Positions 46,671 to 55,283 of a stretch of DNA of 64,000 nucleotides are shown in pieces (the first letter of the stretch is position 1; each line of letters starts with the position of its first letter). A program made the position numbers and the translations under genes. The stretch is from positions 4,121,001 through 4,185,000 of the forward strand of contig NZ_JAZHRU010000001.1 of assembly GCF_036924525.1 (NCBI RefSeq), in the 5' to 3' direction. The DNA is from Bradyrhizobium sp. AZCC 1719. Its GTDB lineage: Bacteria; Pseudomonadota; Alphaproteobacteria; Rhizobiales; Xanthobacteraceae. The notes under the pieces were generated by a model. It had not been told where the DNA came from. It did no database searches and worked only from the letters and a program-made list of their open reading frames with translations.

Positions 46671-47148
46671 CGGCGCCGGTGCCAGTCGGCTTCTTCCACT
46701 TCACCCGCTTGATCGTGCCCGAGAAGGTGAACAGCGACCGCTCGCCGGATTTCAGCACGCCGCGCAGGAAGATCAGCGAGCCGCCGGCGCGCGTGATTTC
46801 GCCCTCGCATTCGACCAGTTCGCCCTCGCGCGCGGCATCGAGAAACTCACAGGCAAACGATACCGTCACGCCCGGCCCTTCAAGTACGGAAGAGGCGATC
46901 GCAAACAGGCAGTAATCGGCGAACGACATGAAGCAGCCGCCATGGACGTTGCGCATGCCGTTGAGGTGCTTCTTCTCGACCCGGAACGCGCAGCGGACCT
47001 TCCCGTTTTCGTCCATGCGGTGCCAGAAAGGGCCGTTATGGGTCTCGAAACTGTCGCGGGTCCAGGTCCGCCAGCCGGCAAATTCGCCCTCGGTTTCGAC
47101 ATGCAGATCGGGGCGGCGGTGAAATGCATTTTGGGGGAGTTCGTTCAC
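46660..47148 (-). CDS. PaaI-family hotdog thioesterase
   Basis: The 162-residue protein has the hotdog thioesterase motif NVHGGCFMSFADYCLFAIAS with the HGG loop, preceded by RCAFRVEKKHLNGMRN, and followed by strands GVTVSFACEFLDAAREGELV and GSLIFLRGVLKSGERSLFTF. It should hydrolyse a cytosolic acyl-CoA thioester, probably aromatic or medium-chain. Its stop overlaps the start of the EamA transporter gene, so the two are coupled. It diverges from purL. Confidence 0.85.
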   Translation of the reverse strand: MNELPQNAFHRRPDLHVETEGEFAGWRTWTRDSFETHNGPFWHRMDENGKVRCAFRVEKKHLNGMRNVHGGCFMSFADYCLFAIASSVLEGPGVTVSFACEFLDAAREGELVECEGEITRAGGSLIFLRGVLKSGERSLFTFSGTIKRVKWKKPTGTGAVAT

Positions 47149-47309
47149 AAAAAATGACCTTCAATTCGATGTTTCAGCCCTTAAATCCGATCCGGGAACG
47201 ATGTGCAAACGCCGATCCTGCAAAGCTCCCTTCGCAAAGCTCTGGACAGGACGGAAATGCGCCATAAAAGGCCTTTTCGCACCCCCTCGATCTTCCTATT
47301 AAGGCACCC

Positions 47310-49517
47310 ATGAACGAGCCCCAGATCACCCCCGAACTCGTCGCCAGTCACGGTCTGAAGCCCGACGAGTATGAGCGCATCCTCAAGCTGATCGGGCGGG
47401 TGCCGACGTTCACCGAGCTCGGGATTTTCTCGGCGATGTGGAACGAGCACTGCTCGTACAAATCCTCGCGCATCCATTTGCGCGGCTTGCCGACCAAGGC
47501 GCCCTGGGTGATCCAGGGCCCGGGCGAGAACGCGGGCGTGATCGACATCGGGGACGGGCAGGCGGTCGTCTTCAAGATGGAGAGCCACAACCACCCGAGC
47601 TACATCGAGCCGTATCAAGGCGCGACCACCGGCGTCGGCGGCATTTTGCGCGATGTGTTCACGATGGGTGCGCGGCCTATTGCCTGCCTCAATGCGCTTT
47701 CCTTCGGCGCGCCGGAGCATCCGAAGACGCGCCATCTGGTGTCGGGCGTGGTGGCCGGCGTCGGCGGCTACGGCAATTCCTTCGGCGTGCCGACGGTTGG
47801 CGGGCAGGTGCGCTTCCACACCCGTTACGACGGCAACATCCTGGTCAACGCGATGGCGGTCGGCCTCGCCGAGACCGACAAGATTTTCTATGCGGCAGCC
47901 TCCGGCGTGAACATGCCGATCGTCTATCTCGGCTCCAAGACCGGCCGCGACGGCATTCACGGCGCCTCGATGGCGTCGGCCGAATTCGACGATGACTCCG
48001 CCGAGAAGCGGCCGACGGTGCAGGTCGGCGATCCCTTCGCCGAGAAGCTATTGCTGGAAGCCTGCCTCGAGATCATGGAAAAGGGTTGCGTCATCGCGAT
48101 CCAGGACATGGGCGCGGCGGGCCTGACATGCTCGGCGGTCGAGATGGGCGCCAAGGGCGATCTCGGCGTCGAACTCGATCTCAACGCGGTGCCGACCCGC
48201 GAAACCGGCATGAGCGCCTACGAGATGATGCTCTCGGAAAGCCAGGAGCGCATGCTCATGGTGCTCAAGCCCGAGAAGGAAGAAGAGGCCGAGGCGATCT
48301 TCAAGAAGTGGGGGCTCGATTTCGCCGTGGTCGGCTACACCACGCCGACCAAGCGCTTCGTGGTCAAGCATGGCGGCGACGTGATGGCCGATCTGCCGAT
48401 CAAGGAATTGGGCGACGAGGCGCCGGTGTATGACCGCCCGCACGTCCCATCCGCAGCCTTGCCGATGGTGCAGGCGCGCGAGGTGACGGCGCCGATCGGC
48501 ATTTCGGCAGCGCTGGAGAAGCTGATCGGCACGCCGGAGCTGTGCTCGAAGCGCTGGGTCTGGGAGCAATACGACCACGTCATTCTGGGCAATACCGTGC
48601 AGCGTCCGGGCGGCGATGCTGCGGTGGTGCGCGTCGAGGACGGGCCGAAGGGGCTCGCGCTCACCGTCGACGTGACGCCGCGCTATTGCGAGGCCGATCC
48701 GTTCGAGGGCGGCAAGCAGGCCGTTGCCGAAGCCTGGCGCAACATCACCGCGGTCGGCGGCCGGCCGCTCGCAATCACCGATAATCTCAATTTCGGTAAT
48801 CCGGAACGGCCCGAGATCATGGGCCAGTTCGTCGGCTGCCTGAAAGGCATTTCGGAAGCCTGCAGCGCGCTCGACTTTCCGGTCGTCTCCGGCAATGTCT
48901 CGCTCTACAACGAGACCAATGGCCGCGGCATCCTGCCGACACCCTCGATCGGCGGCGTTGGCCTGCTCGATGATTTCACGAAGTCCGCCACACTCGCGTT
49001 CAAGGCCGATGACGAGGCCATCCTGCTGATCGGCGACACCCAGGGCTGGCTCGGTCAGTCCGTTTACTTGCGCGACGTCTGCGGCCGCGAGGAGGGTGCG
49101 CCGCCGCCGGTCGATCTCGCGGCCGAAAAGCGCAACGGCGACGTGGTGCGCGGCATGATCCATGCCGGCACGGCGACCGCGGTGCATGACATCTCCGACG
49201 GTGGGCTGTTGATTGCGCTGGCCGAGATGGCGATTGCCGGCGGCATCGGCGCGCAGCTCTTGGCCGCGCCAGCCTCGACCGTGCCGCACGCCTACTGGTT
49301 CGGCGAAGACCAGGCGCGCTATATCGTCACCGTACCGGCGGCAGAGGCGGGCCTGGTGCTGGCGAAGATGAAGGGGGCGGGCGTTCCGTGCGCGCGGATC
49401 GGCACCACGGGCGGCGATGCGATCAGCATCACCGACCAGATTCCGGTTTTGATCAAAACGCTGAAGACGGCGTTCGAGCAGTGGCTGCCGGCCTATATGG
49501 GCGGCAAGGCGTCGTAG
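47310..49517 (+). CDS. purL: FGAM synthase large subunit PurL
   Basis: The 735-residue ATPase subunit is the short form that works with PurQ and PurS. Visible blocks are [76 protein letters not shown] and a second half with [20 protein letters not shown] and [20 protein letters not shown]. It amidates FGAR to FGAM. It is about 3 kb from purQ, separated by the Bug, EamA and thioesterase genes, and has its own start region. No motif is missing. Confidence 0.98.
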   Translation: MNEPQITPELVASHGLKPDEYERILKLIGRVPTFTELGIFSAMWNEHCSYKSSRIHLRGLPTKAPWVIQGPGENAGVIDIGDGQAVVFKMESHNHPSYIEPYQGATTGVGGILRDVFTMGARPIACLNALSFGAPEHPKTRHLVSGVVAGVGGYGNSFGVPTVGGQVRFHTRYDGNILVNAMAVGLAETDKIFYAAASGVNMPIVYLGSKTGRDGIHGASMASAEFDDDSAEKRPTVQVGDPFAEKLLLEACLEIMEKGCVIAIQDMGAAGLTCSAVEMGAKGDLGVELDLNAVPTRETGMSAYEMMLSESQERMLMVLKPEKEEEAEAIFKKWGLDFAVVGYTTPTKRFVVKHGGDVMADLPIKELGDEAPVYDRPHVPSAALPMVQAREVTAPIGISAALEKLIGTPELCSKRWVWEQYDHVILGNTVQRPGGDAAVVRVEDGPKGLALTVDVTPRYCEADPFEGGKQAVAEAWRNITAVGGRPLAITDNLNFGNPERPEIMGQFVGCLKGISEACSALDFPVVSGNVSLYNETNGRGILPTPSIGGVGLLDDFTKSATLAFKADDEAILLIGDTQGWLGQSVYLRDVCGREEGAPPPVDLAAEKRNGDVVRGMIHAGTATAVHDISDGGLLIALAEMAIAGGIGAQLLAAPASTVPHAYWFGEDQARYIVTVPAAEAGLVLAKMKGAGVPCARIGTTGGDAISITDQIPVLIKTLKTAFEQWLPAYMGGKAS

Positions 49518-49532
49518 CGACGCCGCAACTTC

Positions 49533-49608
49533 GTAGCCCGCATGAGCGCAGCACATGCGGGGCCAGTGTCCGCGTGGCCCCGCATGTCGCTGCGCTCATG
49601 CGGGCTAC
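49533..49608. repeat. Long near-perfect inverted repeat
   Basis: GTAGCCCGCATGAGCGCAGC and GCTGCGCTCATGCGGGCTAC are perfect 20-bp inverted arms. Inside them, ATGCGGGGCCA and TGGCCCCGCAT form a second perfect stem around GTGTCCGCG. The RNA would be a very stable double hairpin between convergent purL and the acyltransferase gene; it may end both transcripts and belongs to another repeat family. Confidence 0.8.
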
Positions 49609-49612
49609 AGGA

Positions 49613-50797
49613 CTACAGCACCTTCGTCGCGCCGGGGATCTGCCGCAACGCTCGCGTCAGCGCCCAGCTTCCTGCGACCGTCAGCACGAATCCGACTGTC
49701 GCCTTCACGATCGCTGGCAGCTCATAATCGAACAGCCAGTATTGCAGCCACAGTGCGATCGGGTAGTGCACCAGGAACATGCCGTAGGCGTCCGCCTGCA
49801 TCGGATCGAGCAGCTTGGCTGAGCCCGATTGCCTGAACCTCTGGAAAAAGGCCAGGATCAGAAACATGATGGCCACGCTGAAAACGGTGAAGCAGATGGC
49901 ATAGAGCACTTCATACCAGTCCGGCAACGGCGACGGGTTGCCCAATATTTCGCGCTTGATGAAGATCAGCACCCACAAGAGGCAATACGGAACGATCGCC
50001 AGCACCATCCAGTCCCAGCTCACCTTCGCCATCCGGCCCTCTGCAGCGAGCAGCCCGCGGTCCATTTGCGCAACGCCGATGCCGGCACCGAAAAAGAAGT
50101 AGCTCGCATAGAGCATCACGCGCCCGTGCTGGACCGAGAACGGCCCGAACTCAAACCAACTGCTATGTCCGTAGTGAACCAGCCCGGGAATGTAGAACGC
50201 AGCGGTGACAGCAAGCATGACCGCGAAGAACACTGCGGGCCGGCGACGACCGTGCAGGGAGAGGCGGTTGATCGGATCGAGCAAGTTGGGTGACAGCCGA
50301 TACAAGATGCAGGCCACCACGTCGAAAACGAGCAGGACCCAAAGGAACCAGATCGGCCCGCTCGGCCACGGGCCCTTCGTGATCATATTCCACCAGTATT
50401 CCGAAAAGCCGATCTCGGGATGGTGCCGCAGTGAGATGGCGTAGTAGGCGAGCGGAATGACCGTGAAGGCGCAGATCACGAAGGGTAAGCCAAGCCGAAG
50501 CAGGCGATCTGCCAAATAGCTCAGCGGTCCCTTCCGGGCGATACCGGACCAGGCGAACAGCCCCGACAGGAAAAAGAACATCGCCATGAAGAAACTGTCA
50601 GTGGCGAGCACGATCATGTCGAAGCCGAAGAATGACGTCGGATCGGTATGACCGAAATAGGTATAGGGGATGACGGCGTGGTGGAGCAGCACCACCAGCG
50701 TCAGGAAGGTGCGCGCGCGATCAAGCGAAAGGTTTCGCGATTTGGCTTGGGGCACTGCGCCCACGTCGGCATGCCCCACGGTGGAAATCGATGTCAT
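49613..50797 (-). CDS. Acyltransferase family 3 membrane protein
   Basis: The 394-residue protein has about ten to eleven membrane helices and the acyltransferase-3 pattern: LSLDRARTFLTLVVLLHHAV at the start with the conserved HH, AMFFFLSGLFAWSGIARKGP, and RLGLPFVICAF. Such enzymes O-acylate surface glycans or glucans. The acceptor is unknown. The C-terminal region ends in a basic helix (ALTRALRQIPGATKVL). Its 3' end abuts the inverted repeat. Confidence 0.88.
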   Translation of the reverse strand: MTSISTVGHADVGAVPQAKSRNLSLDRARTFLTLVVLLHHAVIPYTYFGHTDPTSFFGFDMIVLATDSFFMAMFFFLSGLFAWSGIARKGPLSYLADRLLRLGLPFVICAFTVIPLAYYAISLRHHPEIGFSEYWWNMITKGPWPSGPIWFLWVLLVFDVVACILYRLSPNLLDPINRLSLHGRRRPAVFFAVMLAVTAAFYIPGLVHYGHSSWFEFGPFSVQHGRVMLYASYFFFGAGIGVAQMDRGLLAAEGRMAKVSWDWMVLAIVPYCLLWVLIFIKREILGNPSPLPDWYEVLYAICFTVFSVAIMFLILAFFQRFRQSGSAKLLDPMQADAYGMFLVHYPIALWLQYWLFDYELPAIVKATVGFVLTVAGSWALTRALRQIPGATKVL

Positions 50798-50980
50798 GCG
50801 CGCCTCCCAGCCAGGCTATGTGGTCAAATGTTGCAGCGGGGAACCTGATTCAGCAAGGCCCAATCGAGCGCTGCCCAATCCGCCTATCCGGCGTGCACGG
50901 AACCGGCGGTGCAACCCGTCGTTAGGACTGGTGAATTTATGGGTCACCATTGGGCATGATCGAAGGTCGCGGAGCTCGTA

Positions 50981-51154
50981 ATGACAATTCTCAAATGGGC
51001 GCTGATCTTCTTTCTGGTGTCGATCGTTGCCGGCATCCTCGGCTTCACCGGCATTTCGGAGGCCTCCGCCGACATCGCCCGCTTCCTGTTCTATGTCTTC
51101 GTCGTGATCTTCCTGGTGCTCCTGATCCTCGGGCTCACGATATTCAGGGTGTAG
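50981..51154 (+). CDS. DUF1328 small membrane protein (57 aa)
   Basis: A 57-codon frame from ATG 50981 encodes [20 protein letters not shown], a [20 protein letters not shown] middle and a second helix ending [10 protein letters not shown]. This is the two-helix DUF1328 (YtjA-like) pattern, usual length 50-60. CGGAGCTCGTA precedes the ATG. Function is unknown; some members respond to envelope or osmotic stress. It is below 60 residues and easily overlooked. Confidence 0.88.
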   Translation: MTILKWALIFFLVSIVAGILGFTGISEASADIARFLFYVFVVIFLVLLILGLTIFRV

Positions 51155-51164
51155 CTCAATGGTC

Positions 51165-51289
51165 GTCATTCCGGGGCGATGCGAAAGCATCGAACTACGG
51201 TGCGCAATTGCGCACCTGATAATCTCGAGATTCCCCGGTGTGCAATTGCACACCTGAGGTCTGGCGCTTTGCGCCATCCCGGAATGACG
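51165..51289. repeat. Palindromic intergenic repeat, GTCATTCCGGGG family
   Basis: Ends GTCATTCCGGGGCGATGCGA and GCGCCATCCCGGAATGAC are inverted. The core contains GGTGCGCAATTGCGCACC, a perfect 18-bp palindrome, and later GTGTGCAATTGCACAC. The related copy at 41440-41540 has ATGCGCAATTGCGCAT in the same place. Confidence 0.78.
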
Positions 51290-51299
51290 TCCTCGCTGA

Positions 51300-51659
51300 C
51301 TACGCCACTTCCTCGATCGTCACCTTGTCCGGGTAGAACGCCAGATGGCCGGCGATCTCGGCCATGGCCGGGAAGGGCGTCTCGTAGGTCCAGATCGAAT
51401 TTTCGAGGCTCTTGCCGTTGGCGTTGATGCTGAAATAGTTCGCGTCCCCCTTGTAAGGGCAGTGCGTAGTCCGCTCGGTCCGGGACAGTAACGCCATATT
51501 GGCATCCTCGCGCGGCACATATTGCACCGCCGGATAGCTGGCTTCCTTCAGGGTCAGCGCGCGGGTGGTATCGGCAATGACCACGCCGCCCACCGAGGCC
51601 CGGACGCGCTTGGGGTTTGCCGTAATCGTGATCGGATGGTCGGGACCGGGCAATTTCAT
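51300..51659 (-). CDS. DUF427 domain protein
   Basis: The 119-residue protein has the DUF427 pattern: HPITITANPKRVRASVGGVV, SYPAVQYVPREDANMALLSR, and the signature HCPYKGDANYFSI. The family has a beta-tent fold and no confirmed activity. ATG 51659 is chosen because it opens MKLPGPDHPITI; the frame is open 21 codons upstream. It is a single gene convergent with the DUF1328 transcript across a repeat. Confidence 0.9.
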   Translation of the reverse strand: MKLPGPDHPITITANPKRVRASVGGVVIADTTRALTLKEASYPAVQYVPREDANMALLSRTERTTHCPYKGDANYFSINANGKSLENSIWTYETPFPAMAEIAGHLAFYPDKVTIEEVA

Positions 51660-51843
51660 GCTTTTGAGCCTCTTTTTGGTCCGCCCGAAATGATCGGGCG
51701 CGACGCGATCTCGCGGTGTCAAACGCTTCGGCCCGGAATATAGTGCCGCCAGGCGTGACCTAGAAGAGCGTACGCGCTAGGTTTGGCCGTCACGGTCGCG
51801 CGAGCCGGCCGTGATTCGAAACACCTGACGGAGACATGCTGGA

Positions 51844-52098
51844 ATGCCGATGGATGCCCACGATATCGAGTCGATGATCAAGGCAGCTATCCCCGATGCC
51901 GAGGTGACGATCCGCGATCTCGCAGGCGATGGCGACCACTACGCAGCGACCGTGATCTCGGAGTCGTTCCGTGGCAAGTCGCGCGTGCAGCAGCACCAGA
52001 TCGTCTACCAGTCGCTCAAGGGGCAGATGGGCGGCTTGCTGCATGCGCTGGCGCTGCAGACCGGGGTACCTGGCGGACCCGGGGTACCAGACAGCTAG
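51844..52098 (+). CDS. BolA family protein
   Basis: The 84-residue protein matches the short BolA/IbaG group: MDAHDIESMIKAAIPDAEVT, a DGDHYAATVISESFRGKSRV strand region and QQHQIVYQSLKGQMGGLLHA with the conserved histidine. BolA proteins bind a [2Fe-2S] cluster together with CGFS glutaredoxins. A Gly/Pro tail (GVPGGPGVPDS) extends the usual end. In many rhizobia bolA lies next to grxD; here grxD is 4.7 kb downstream. Confidence 0.92.
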   Translation: MPMDAHDIESMIKAAIPDAEVTIRDLAGDGDHYAATVISESFRGKSRVQQHQIVYQSLKGQMGGLLHALALQTGVPGGPGVPDS

Positions 52099-52122
52099 TC
52101 CCCGACGGGCGGCTGGGCATCG

Positions 52123-53301
52123 ATGACAGACAACGCACACGGCGCGCTGTTTCGCCGAATCGTGCCGCACCAGCATAGCCGCGTCACGTACGCGGAGTTG
52201 TTCTTCGATCTCGTCTTCGTCTTTGCGATCACGCAAATTTCGCACACGCTGCTGGCTCACTTTACGCCGCTGGGTGCGTTGCAGGTCACGCTGCTGTTTC
52301 TCGCGGTCTGGTGGGTATGGGTATTCACTACCTGGATCACCAACTGGCTCAATCCCGAAAAGACTCCGGTCCGTCTCCTGCTGTTTGCGATGATGCTGGG
52401 CGGGCTGGTGCTATCGACCTCGATTCCAAAGGCGTTTGACGAGCGCGGCTTGTGGTTTGCCATCGCCTACGCGGGGATGCAGGTCGGCAAGACGATATTT
52501 CTCTGGTTGTCGACGCCGCCATCGCGCCCGCGGACACGCATGAATGCAGTACGGATCGCTGTCTGGCTGTCGGTGTCGGCCATCTTCTGGATCGCCGGCG
52601 GGATAGTCGAAGGCCAGTTGCGGTTGGCGCTATGGGCCGTTGCGCTCGTCATCGAATATATCTCGCCGGCGGTGCGGTTCTGGATTCCCCGCCACGGCGC
52701 GTCCTCGGTCTCGGACTGGATGATCGAAGGCGGGCATATGGCCGAGCGCTGTGGGCTGTTCATCATCATCGCGCTTGGCGAATCCATCGTCGTCATCGGC
52801 GCGACTTTTGCCGAACTCGCCTGGACCACCGAAAACGTTCTGGCGTTCGTCTCGGCCTTGGTCGGCAGCATCGCGATGTGGTGGATCTATTTCCACGTCG
52901 GCGCCGAAGCCGGCTCCGAGCAGCTTTCAAAATCGAGCGAGCCGGGAAGGCTGGCACGGCTGGCCTACACCTATCTGCACCTGCCGATCGTAGCCGGCAT
53001 CATCGTCGCGGCGGTGGCGGACGAACTGGTGCTGAAGCACCCCGGCGGACATTCCGATCTCAAGACGGTAATGAGCGCGATCGGCGGCCCCTTGCTGTTT
53101 CTGTTCGGGACCATCCTGTTCAAGCTGAGCTTTCGCGGCTTCCTTCAACTCTCCCACGGGGCGGGCATCATCACGCTTTGCGTGCTCGCCTGGTTCGCAA
53201 GCGAGCTGTCGCCGTTGATGCTGTCGATCCTGACCACCGCGATCATGATCGCGGTCGCGGTGTGGGAAACGGTCTCGCTGCGATCCGATCCGGCAGAATA
53301 G
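52123..53301 (+). CDS. Low temperature requirement A (LtrA) family membrane protein
   Basis: The 392-residue protein has about ten to eleven membrane helices and the LtrA signature VTYAELFFDLVFVFAITQIS at the start, then WVWVFTTWITNWLNPEKTPV, HMAERCGLFIIIALGESIVV and WWIYFHVGAEAGSEQL. The name comes from a Listeria cold-growth mutant; the transport or signalling role is unknown. It starts 24 bases after the bolA stop. Confidence 0.92.
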   Translation: MTDNAHGALFRRIVPHQHSRVTYAELFFDLVFVFAITQISHTLLAHFTPLGALQVTLLFLAVWWVWVFTTWITNWLNPEKTPVRLLLFAMMLGGLVLSTSIPKAFDERGLWFAIAYAGMQVGKTIFLWLSTPPSRPRTRMNAVRIAVWLSVSAIFWIAGGIVEGQLRLALWAVALVIEYISPAVRFWIPRHGASSVSDWMIEGGHMAERCGLFIIIALGESIVVIGATFAELAWTTENVLAFVSALVGSIAMWWIYFHVGAEAGSEQLSKSSEPGRLARLAYTYLHLPIVAGIIVAAVADELVLKHPGGHSDLKTVMSAIGGPLLFLFGTILFKLSFRGFLQLSHGAGIITLCVLAWFASELSPLMLSILTTAIMIAVAVWETVSLRSDPAE

Positions 53302-53306
53302 TACCT

Positions 53307-53546
53307 TTAATCCAGCCTGGGTCGCCTCATCGGCACCAGTTGCGGCGAGTTGTGATGATCGACGACATTTCTGAGGACGAGATCTGACAGTTGGACGACG
53401 AGAGCCCGGAGCCTCGCATTTTCCTCGCGAAGCGCCACCCGCTCGGTGTCTGCTCCCTCGTCCCAGCCCGTGTCCGTATCACTGTGTACGGACGAAGATG
53501 CCGAACGTTGCCCGTGGTTGCTTGACGCTGGAAATGCGTTGCCCAT
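53307..53546 (-). CDS. Small hypothetical protein with leucine-zipper-like helix
   Basis: The 79-residue product begins MGNAFPASSNHGQRSASSSV, continues acidic (DTDTGWDEGADTERVALREE) and has a helix ENARLRALVVQLSDLVLRNV that could dimerise. The end is basic and proline-containing. It resembles small bradyrhizobial proteins of unknown role. It converges with the LtrA gene with a 5-base gap. Confidence 0.55.
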   Translation of the reverse strand: MGNAFPASSNHGQRSASSSVHSDTDTGWDEGADTERVALREENARLRALVVQLSDLVLRNVVDHHNSPQLVPMRRPRLD

Positions 53547-53821
53547 GACTGAAATCCCCTGGCACGAACTCACCCCAAGCCATGCTGCCGCGGAGGCTCG
53601 GCTGAGTCCGCGTCAAAAGTTGGACATTTCGAAGGGGAAACGACAGCGCAGATGGACCGTTTTGCGGGCGGGGTAATAAAGATGAATACTTGTTAAGAAG
53701 TTTGGTTATACTGCGCCCGGCAAGGTGCGGGGACGCGCGGCGGCGTAGGCACCTTCCATCAAACTTGACCAGCGCGATCAGTCAGTGCCCACGGGGGAGC
53801 CGTGGCTGGGAATACGCGCCT

Positions 53822-54121
53822 ATGAAACAGAGTGAAGCAAGAGTACGCATTATTGAAGAGTGGGACCGCTGGATCTTGACGCAGATGATCGAGCCGGACG
53901 GACCGACTGGAAAAGATTCTTTGAAATTTTTCCACGAACTGCAGGACGCAGGATCTCCGCTACTGAATTTCCAGTCCCGCGGACAAGACAAGTGGCGGAT
54001 CATTCACGCGTGGTTGTTGGGTGCAGACCGATTGTCCGATGATTGGATATCTGTCGCTCCCCGGATTGCGCCGACACGCAGGCCGCGACCGGACCGCAGG
54101 CGGTCCGTCTGCAAGACGTGA
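53822..54121 (+). CDS. Hypothetical soluble protein (99 aa)
   Basis: From ATG 53822 the product reads MKQSEARVRIIEEWDRWILT, QDAGSPLLNFQSRGQDKWRI, HAWLLGADRLSDDWISVAPR and a basic tail. It looks like a small helical cytosolic protein and has strongly protein-like composition, with somewhat more A/T at its start. No family is recognised. The upstream region up to 53690 is open in frame but lacks sense. Confidence 0.55.
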   Translation: MKQSEARVRIIEEWDRWILTQMIEPDGPTGKDSLKFFHELQDAGSPLLNFQSRGQDKWRIIHAWLLGADRLSDDWISVAPRIAPTRRPRPDRRRSVCKT

Positions 54122-54138
54122 GCTGCAAAGCCCGCGGC

Positions 54139-54259
54139 TAGAGCCTTTCGGTTCTGATTGAATCAGAACCGGCTCCAGATTCCTGTTTTGACGCGTTGAC
54201 GCGAACCGGTGTCCACCCCGGATCAAGTCCGGGGCAGGCTTTCGCTTGAAAGCGCTCTA
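54139..54259. repeat. Intergenic repeat with paired AGAGC ends
   Basis: It opens with TAGAGCCTTTCGGTTCTGAT and ends GAAAGCGCTCTA. The perfect stem GGTTCTGAT-TGA-ATCAGAACC lies near the left end, and CCCCGGATCAAGTCCGGGG forms a second one. I recall such elements as frequent in bradyrhizobia. It fills the space before the egtD stop. Confidence 0.6.
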
Positions 54260-54263
54260 ATCC

Positions 54264-55235
54264 TCAGTCCGACGCCACCAGCGCGTGAACGGAGAACATC
54301 TGGTCGCGATCGTTCCAGGATTCCCGCACCGACCAGCCCGACTCGCGCGCCAACGCGGTGAAGCGGTCGAGACTGTATTTGTAGCTCGACTCGGTGTGGA
54401 TGCTCTCGCCGGGACGGAATGAAAAATTCCGTCCCAGGATGCGCACGCTCTGCGCCTTCTTGGAAATCAAGTGCATCTCGATGCGATGGCGCTCGCGATT
54501 ATAGACTGAGCGGTGCATGAAGGCGGAGACGTCGAAATTGCCGCCGAGCTCACGGTTGATCCGAACCAGAACGTTGAGATTGAACCGCGCGGTAACGCCG
54601 GCAGCGTCGTTGTAGGCGTCGTAAAGCACCCGTTCGTTCTTCTCGAGGTCGACGCCGATGATCATCTGTGCGCCTTTGCCCAGAATGTCGCGCGCGCTGC
54701 GCAGGAAGGCGCGCGCCTCGTGCGGCTCGAAATTGCCGAGCGTCGATCCCGGAAAGAAGCCGACCTTGGGCTGGTCTGCGATTTCCGCCGGCAGCTCGAA
54801 CGGCGCGGTGAAATCGGCGGCAACCGGATAAACGCCGAGAGCGGGGAAATCCTTGCGCAAGCCGCCGGCCTGCGCGTTGAGGAAATCGCCGGAAATATCG
54901 ACCGGGACATAGGCGGAAAAATCGCAGCGCTCCAATAGCAGGCGGACCTTGGTGGTCGCGCCGGCGCCGAATTCGACCAGGGCCGCGCCTTTCGGAATGA
55001 GTGCGGCGATTTCGTCGCCGCGGCTGCGCAGAATGCCGAGCTCGGTGCGGGTCGGGTAGTATTCCGGCAGCACCGTGATCTGCTCGAACAGCTCGGAGCC
55101 CGCGGCATCGTAAAAATATTTCGGCGACAGCCGTTTGGGGAACTGCGAGAGGTCGCCGATCACGTCGCCGGCAAAGGCGGAGGTCTGTTCGTCGAACGGG
55201 TGCGTTTGGGCCAAAGCGGCGGCATGCACATTCAT
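54264..55235 (-). CDS. egtD: L-histidine N-alpha-methyltransferase EgtD
   Basis: The 323-residue SAM-dependent enzyme trimethylates histidine to hercynine, the first step of ergothioneine synthesis. Visible blocks are DVIGDLSQFPKRLSPKYFYD, FEQITVLPEYYPTRTELGIL, ALVEFGAGATTKVRLLLERC, and GVDLEKNERVLYDAYNDAAG. The length is standard. It follows egtB after 48 bases on the same strand. EgtA, EgtC and EgtE are not in the window. Confidence 0.95.
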   Translation of the reverse strand: MNVHAAALAQTHPFDEQTSAFAGDVIGDLSQFPKRLSPKYFYDAAGSELFEQITVLPEYYPTRTELGILRSRGDEIAALIPKGAALVEFGAGATTKVRLLLERCDFSAYVPVDISGDFLNAQAGGLRKDFPALGVYPVAADFTAPFELPAEIADQPKVGFFPGSTLGNFEPHEARAFLRSARDILGKGAQMIIGVDLEKNERVLYDAYNDAAGVTARFNLNVLVRINRELGGNFDVSAFMHRSVYNRERHRIEMHLISKKAQSVRILGRNFSFRPGESIHTESSYKYSLDRFTALARESGWSVRESWNDRDQMFSVHALVASD

Positions 55236-55283
55236 GATACTCTCCTGAACGCGCTTTCCGGCGCGCTTCGATGATCGAAAATG

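Noticed and set aside
48048..49556. About 500-codon minus-strand frame opposite purL
   Set aside because: It lies wholly within purL, has an arginine/histidine-rich, repetitive product and no ribosome-binding site.
53690..53821. Upstream extension of the 99-aa hypothetical protein
   Set aside because: The added residues are Arg-rich and unlike the rest; ATG 53822 gives a compact protein-like chain.
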